A DNA stretch of 6,879 nucleotides from Bacillota bacterium (lineage in GTDB: Bacteria; Bacillota_E; Sulfobacillia; Sulfobacillales; Sulfobacillaceae): contig JAKAAL010000217.1 of the NCBI GenBank assembly GCA_021802375.1, positions 1-6,879 on the forward strand. Reading direction: 5' to 3'. The notes beneath the pieces are model-generated. The model was not told the DNA's origin. It was given only the letters and a program-made list of their open reading frames with translations, and did not search any database. This document shows, in pieces, positions 5,540-6,879 of the stretch. The translations under genes and the position numbers were made by a program. Every line of letters starts with the position of its first letter. Position 1 is the first letter of the stretch.

Positions 5540-6879
5540 TCATCGACCAGCTTGAAGCATGGAGGCCCACTGTCCTTTGACGCGATGAACCAGACCGCGG
5601 TTGATCGCCTGAAATTCGAGGGTCTGCTCCACAAACCGGGCGACCTCTTCGACCGGATGCGCACGGAGCCAAGATGCCGTCCGTTCGGCCAATCTGTCCT
5701 CTACGATTGAGGCCACCGGTTGAGCCAAGTACTGCACCATCGATTTCGGATATTTCTCCAATATCTCGTCCCAATGATCCTCGATCAGGTTCCAGGTAAT
5801 TTCGCTGGCATGCCGATTGGCAAGCGAATAGGCTATCGCGATGAGCCCATCCTGCAGGCGCACTTCAGAACTCTGATACAAGTCCAGTGTCCGCCGAATT
5901 ACGTCCGGTGATTGGAAGTGAGAGAGGGCAAAGAGATACCGTGTTTCGTCCTGCGGCGTGCGCGCCGATTTGAACGCCTGATACAGTAAATCCCATTCCC
6001 CTGCGCCACCCGCTGCCGCCACCACTTCCGCGAGCGGCGTGAGGAGTTCAGGCGGCACCGTGGCTGATCCCTCAATATGCGCAACCCACCGTTCGCGCGC
6101 TTCCGCACGCACCTTAGGATCGGCGCCCGTAGTCCCCAGCAAGTCCACCATAATGGCCCGCAATCGCCCGCGACGGACGTTCTCGCCCGGCGCCGGGGCC
6201 CAGGTGAGCTCCTCAAACACAGGCCGTGCAATGTCCTGCACCAACTGCTGAAGGGCCGCGCGGCCCGCGTCATCCGCCACGACATTGATGAGCCGCCAAT
6301 TGCGCGCCACCGCGCTCCACACATCGGGATCGCGCTCCGTGGTGAGCGTGCGCCAAAGCTGCACGGCATGGGTCAGCGGCGCCTCCCCAGCCAATACGGA
6401 AGCCCACACATCGTCCACCAGACGGAGACGTTCGGACCCCGTCATCTCCCCCAGCGCACCCATCAAACGATCCCAGAGCGCTTGGTCATAGGCCACGCGA
6501 TAGAAGCCCCACCCGCCTTGATTTATCAACACCCAAGCCAGATCCTCCGGCAGCGGAATGGTCGCGGGTTCCGCCCCCAGAAGCACTTGCACGGTTTCCC
6601 GGGTTCCATCCCGGCGACTGATGCCCAATACGATCGGCACCTGCCAGATGCCGTTGCCATCGCCTTGATAGCGAAATTGATGCTGCATGAGACGCAACTG
6701 CTGGGCGTCACGGTGCCATTCGGCGCGGATTAATGGATACCCGCCTTGAAACACCCAAGAATCCATCACCTGGCGGACCGGTTCCCCCGACGCCTCCTCC
6801 AACGCGTCCCAGAGATCGCTGGTCTCCGTGTTGCCGTAGCGGTGGGCGACCAAGTAATGGTGAATGCCCTTCCGAAACA
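5540..6879 (-). CDS. M1-family zinc aminopeptidase, C-terminal part (runs off the right edge)
   Basis: About 445 residues are visible. The frame is open through the right edge, so the TTG at 6853 is not a real start. At the edge it reads FRKGIHHYLVAHRYGN...DLWDALEEASG, the conserved end of the M1 catalytic domain ('F-x-x-G-x-x-x-Y-x-x-x-H-x-Y-x-N...DLW'), just after the place of the catalytic Tyr. Then come the WVFQGGYP stretch, a short beta-domain, and the ERAP1_C-like alpha-helical domain, whose opening (VLINQGGWGFYRVAYDQALW) is easily recognised and which runs to the stop at 5540-5542. By family this domain closes over the active site and selects peptide size. HEXXH, the third zinc ligand and GAMEN are not in the window on this strand. 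It could be the second half of the gene whose first half is at 2725-3666, or the end of a separate complete M1 gene. A Trp-rich gene follows 3 bases downstream. Confidence 0.9.
   Translation of the reverse strand, partial: FRKGIHHYLVAHRYGNTETSDLWDALEEASGEPVRQVMDSWVFQGGYPLIRAEWHRDAQQLRLMQHQFRYQGDGNGIWQVPIVLGISRRDGTRETVQVLLGAEPATIPLPEDLAWVLINQGGWGFYRVAYDQALWDRLMGALGEMTGSERLRLVDDVWASVLAGEAPLTHAVQLWRTLTTERDPDVWSAVARNWRLINVVADDAGRAALQQLVQDIARPVFEELTWAPAPGENVRRGRLRAIMVDLLGTTGADPKVRAEARERWVAHIEGSATVPPELLTPLAEVVAAAGGAGEWDLLYQAFKSARTPQDETRYLFALSHFQSPDVIRRTLDLYQSSEVRLQDGLIAIAYSLANRHASEITWNLIEDHWDEILEKYPKSMVQYLAQPVASIVEDRLAERTASWLRAHPVEEVARFVEQTLEFQAINRGLVHRVKGQWASMLQAGR

Noticed and set aside
6077..6733. 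Plus-strand open frame of 218 codons
   Set aside because: Antisense shadow of the M1 C-terminal domain, whose minus-strand translation is clearly conserved.

Overview
The window reads as a moderately GC-rich Gram-positive chromosome. Evidence: strong AAGGAGG-type ribosome binding sites, two lipoproteins with a Cys21 lipobox, Bacillus-like promoter hexamers and frequent TTG/TTA leucine codons. The mix of a MacB-type exporter, a PnbA-like esterase and M1 peptidases would suit a Sulfobacillus- or Alicyclobacillus-like Firmicute. That assignment is only an impression from the sequence and no marker gene is present.

Left part (1-989, + strand): the last 56 codons of a MacB/FtsX-type ABC transporter permease. 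Its stop overlaps the start of a lipoprotein periplasmic-adaptor-like (HlyD/MacA-type) gene. The two look like the end of an export operon. A 200-bp spacer follows with a 50-nt inverted repeat and a good sigma-A-type promoter (TTGAAA-17-TATTCT).

Middle (1193-3996, + strand): a complete type-B carboxylesterase with an intact Ser188/Glu304/His401 triad. After 56 bp comes the first ~314 codons of an M1-family zinc aminopeptidase. Homology to M1 stops abruptly just after the HEXXH motif, near base 3667. The reading frame then runs into ~110 codons of unrelated sequence that lack the third zinc ligand.

Right part (4052-6879): a complete lipoprotein gene of unknown function on +, converging at 6 bp with a minus-strand pair. 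That pair is a Trp-rich unknown protein (4991-5536) and, 3 bp upstream of it, the C-terminal ~445 codons of an M1 aminopeptidase that runs off the right edge. The N-terminal piece (+) and the C-terminal piece (-) are complementary parts of the M1 fold in opposite orientation, and with a missing ~110-codon middle they sum to a normal M1 length. The simplest reading is that one M1 gene was broken by an inversion whose left breakpoint is near 3667 and whose right breakpoint lies just beyond the window. The main alternatives are a second, full-length M1 gene on the minus strand, or a chimeric assembly. This split is the most notable feature; no defence system, CRISPR array, RNA gene or recognisable transposase is visible.
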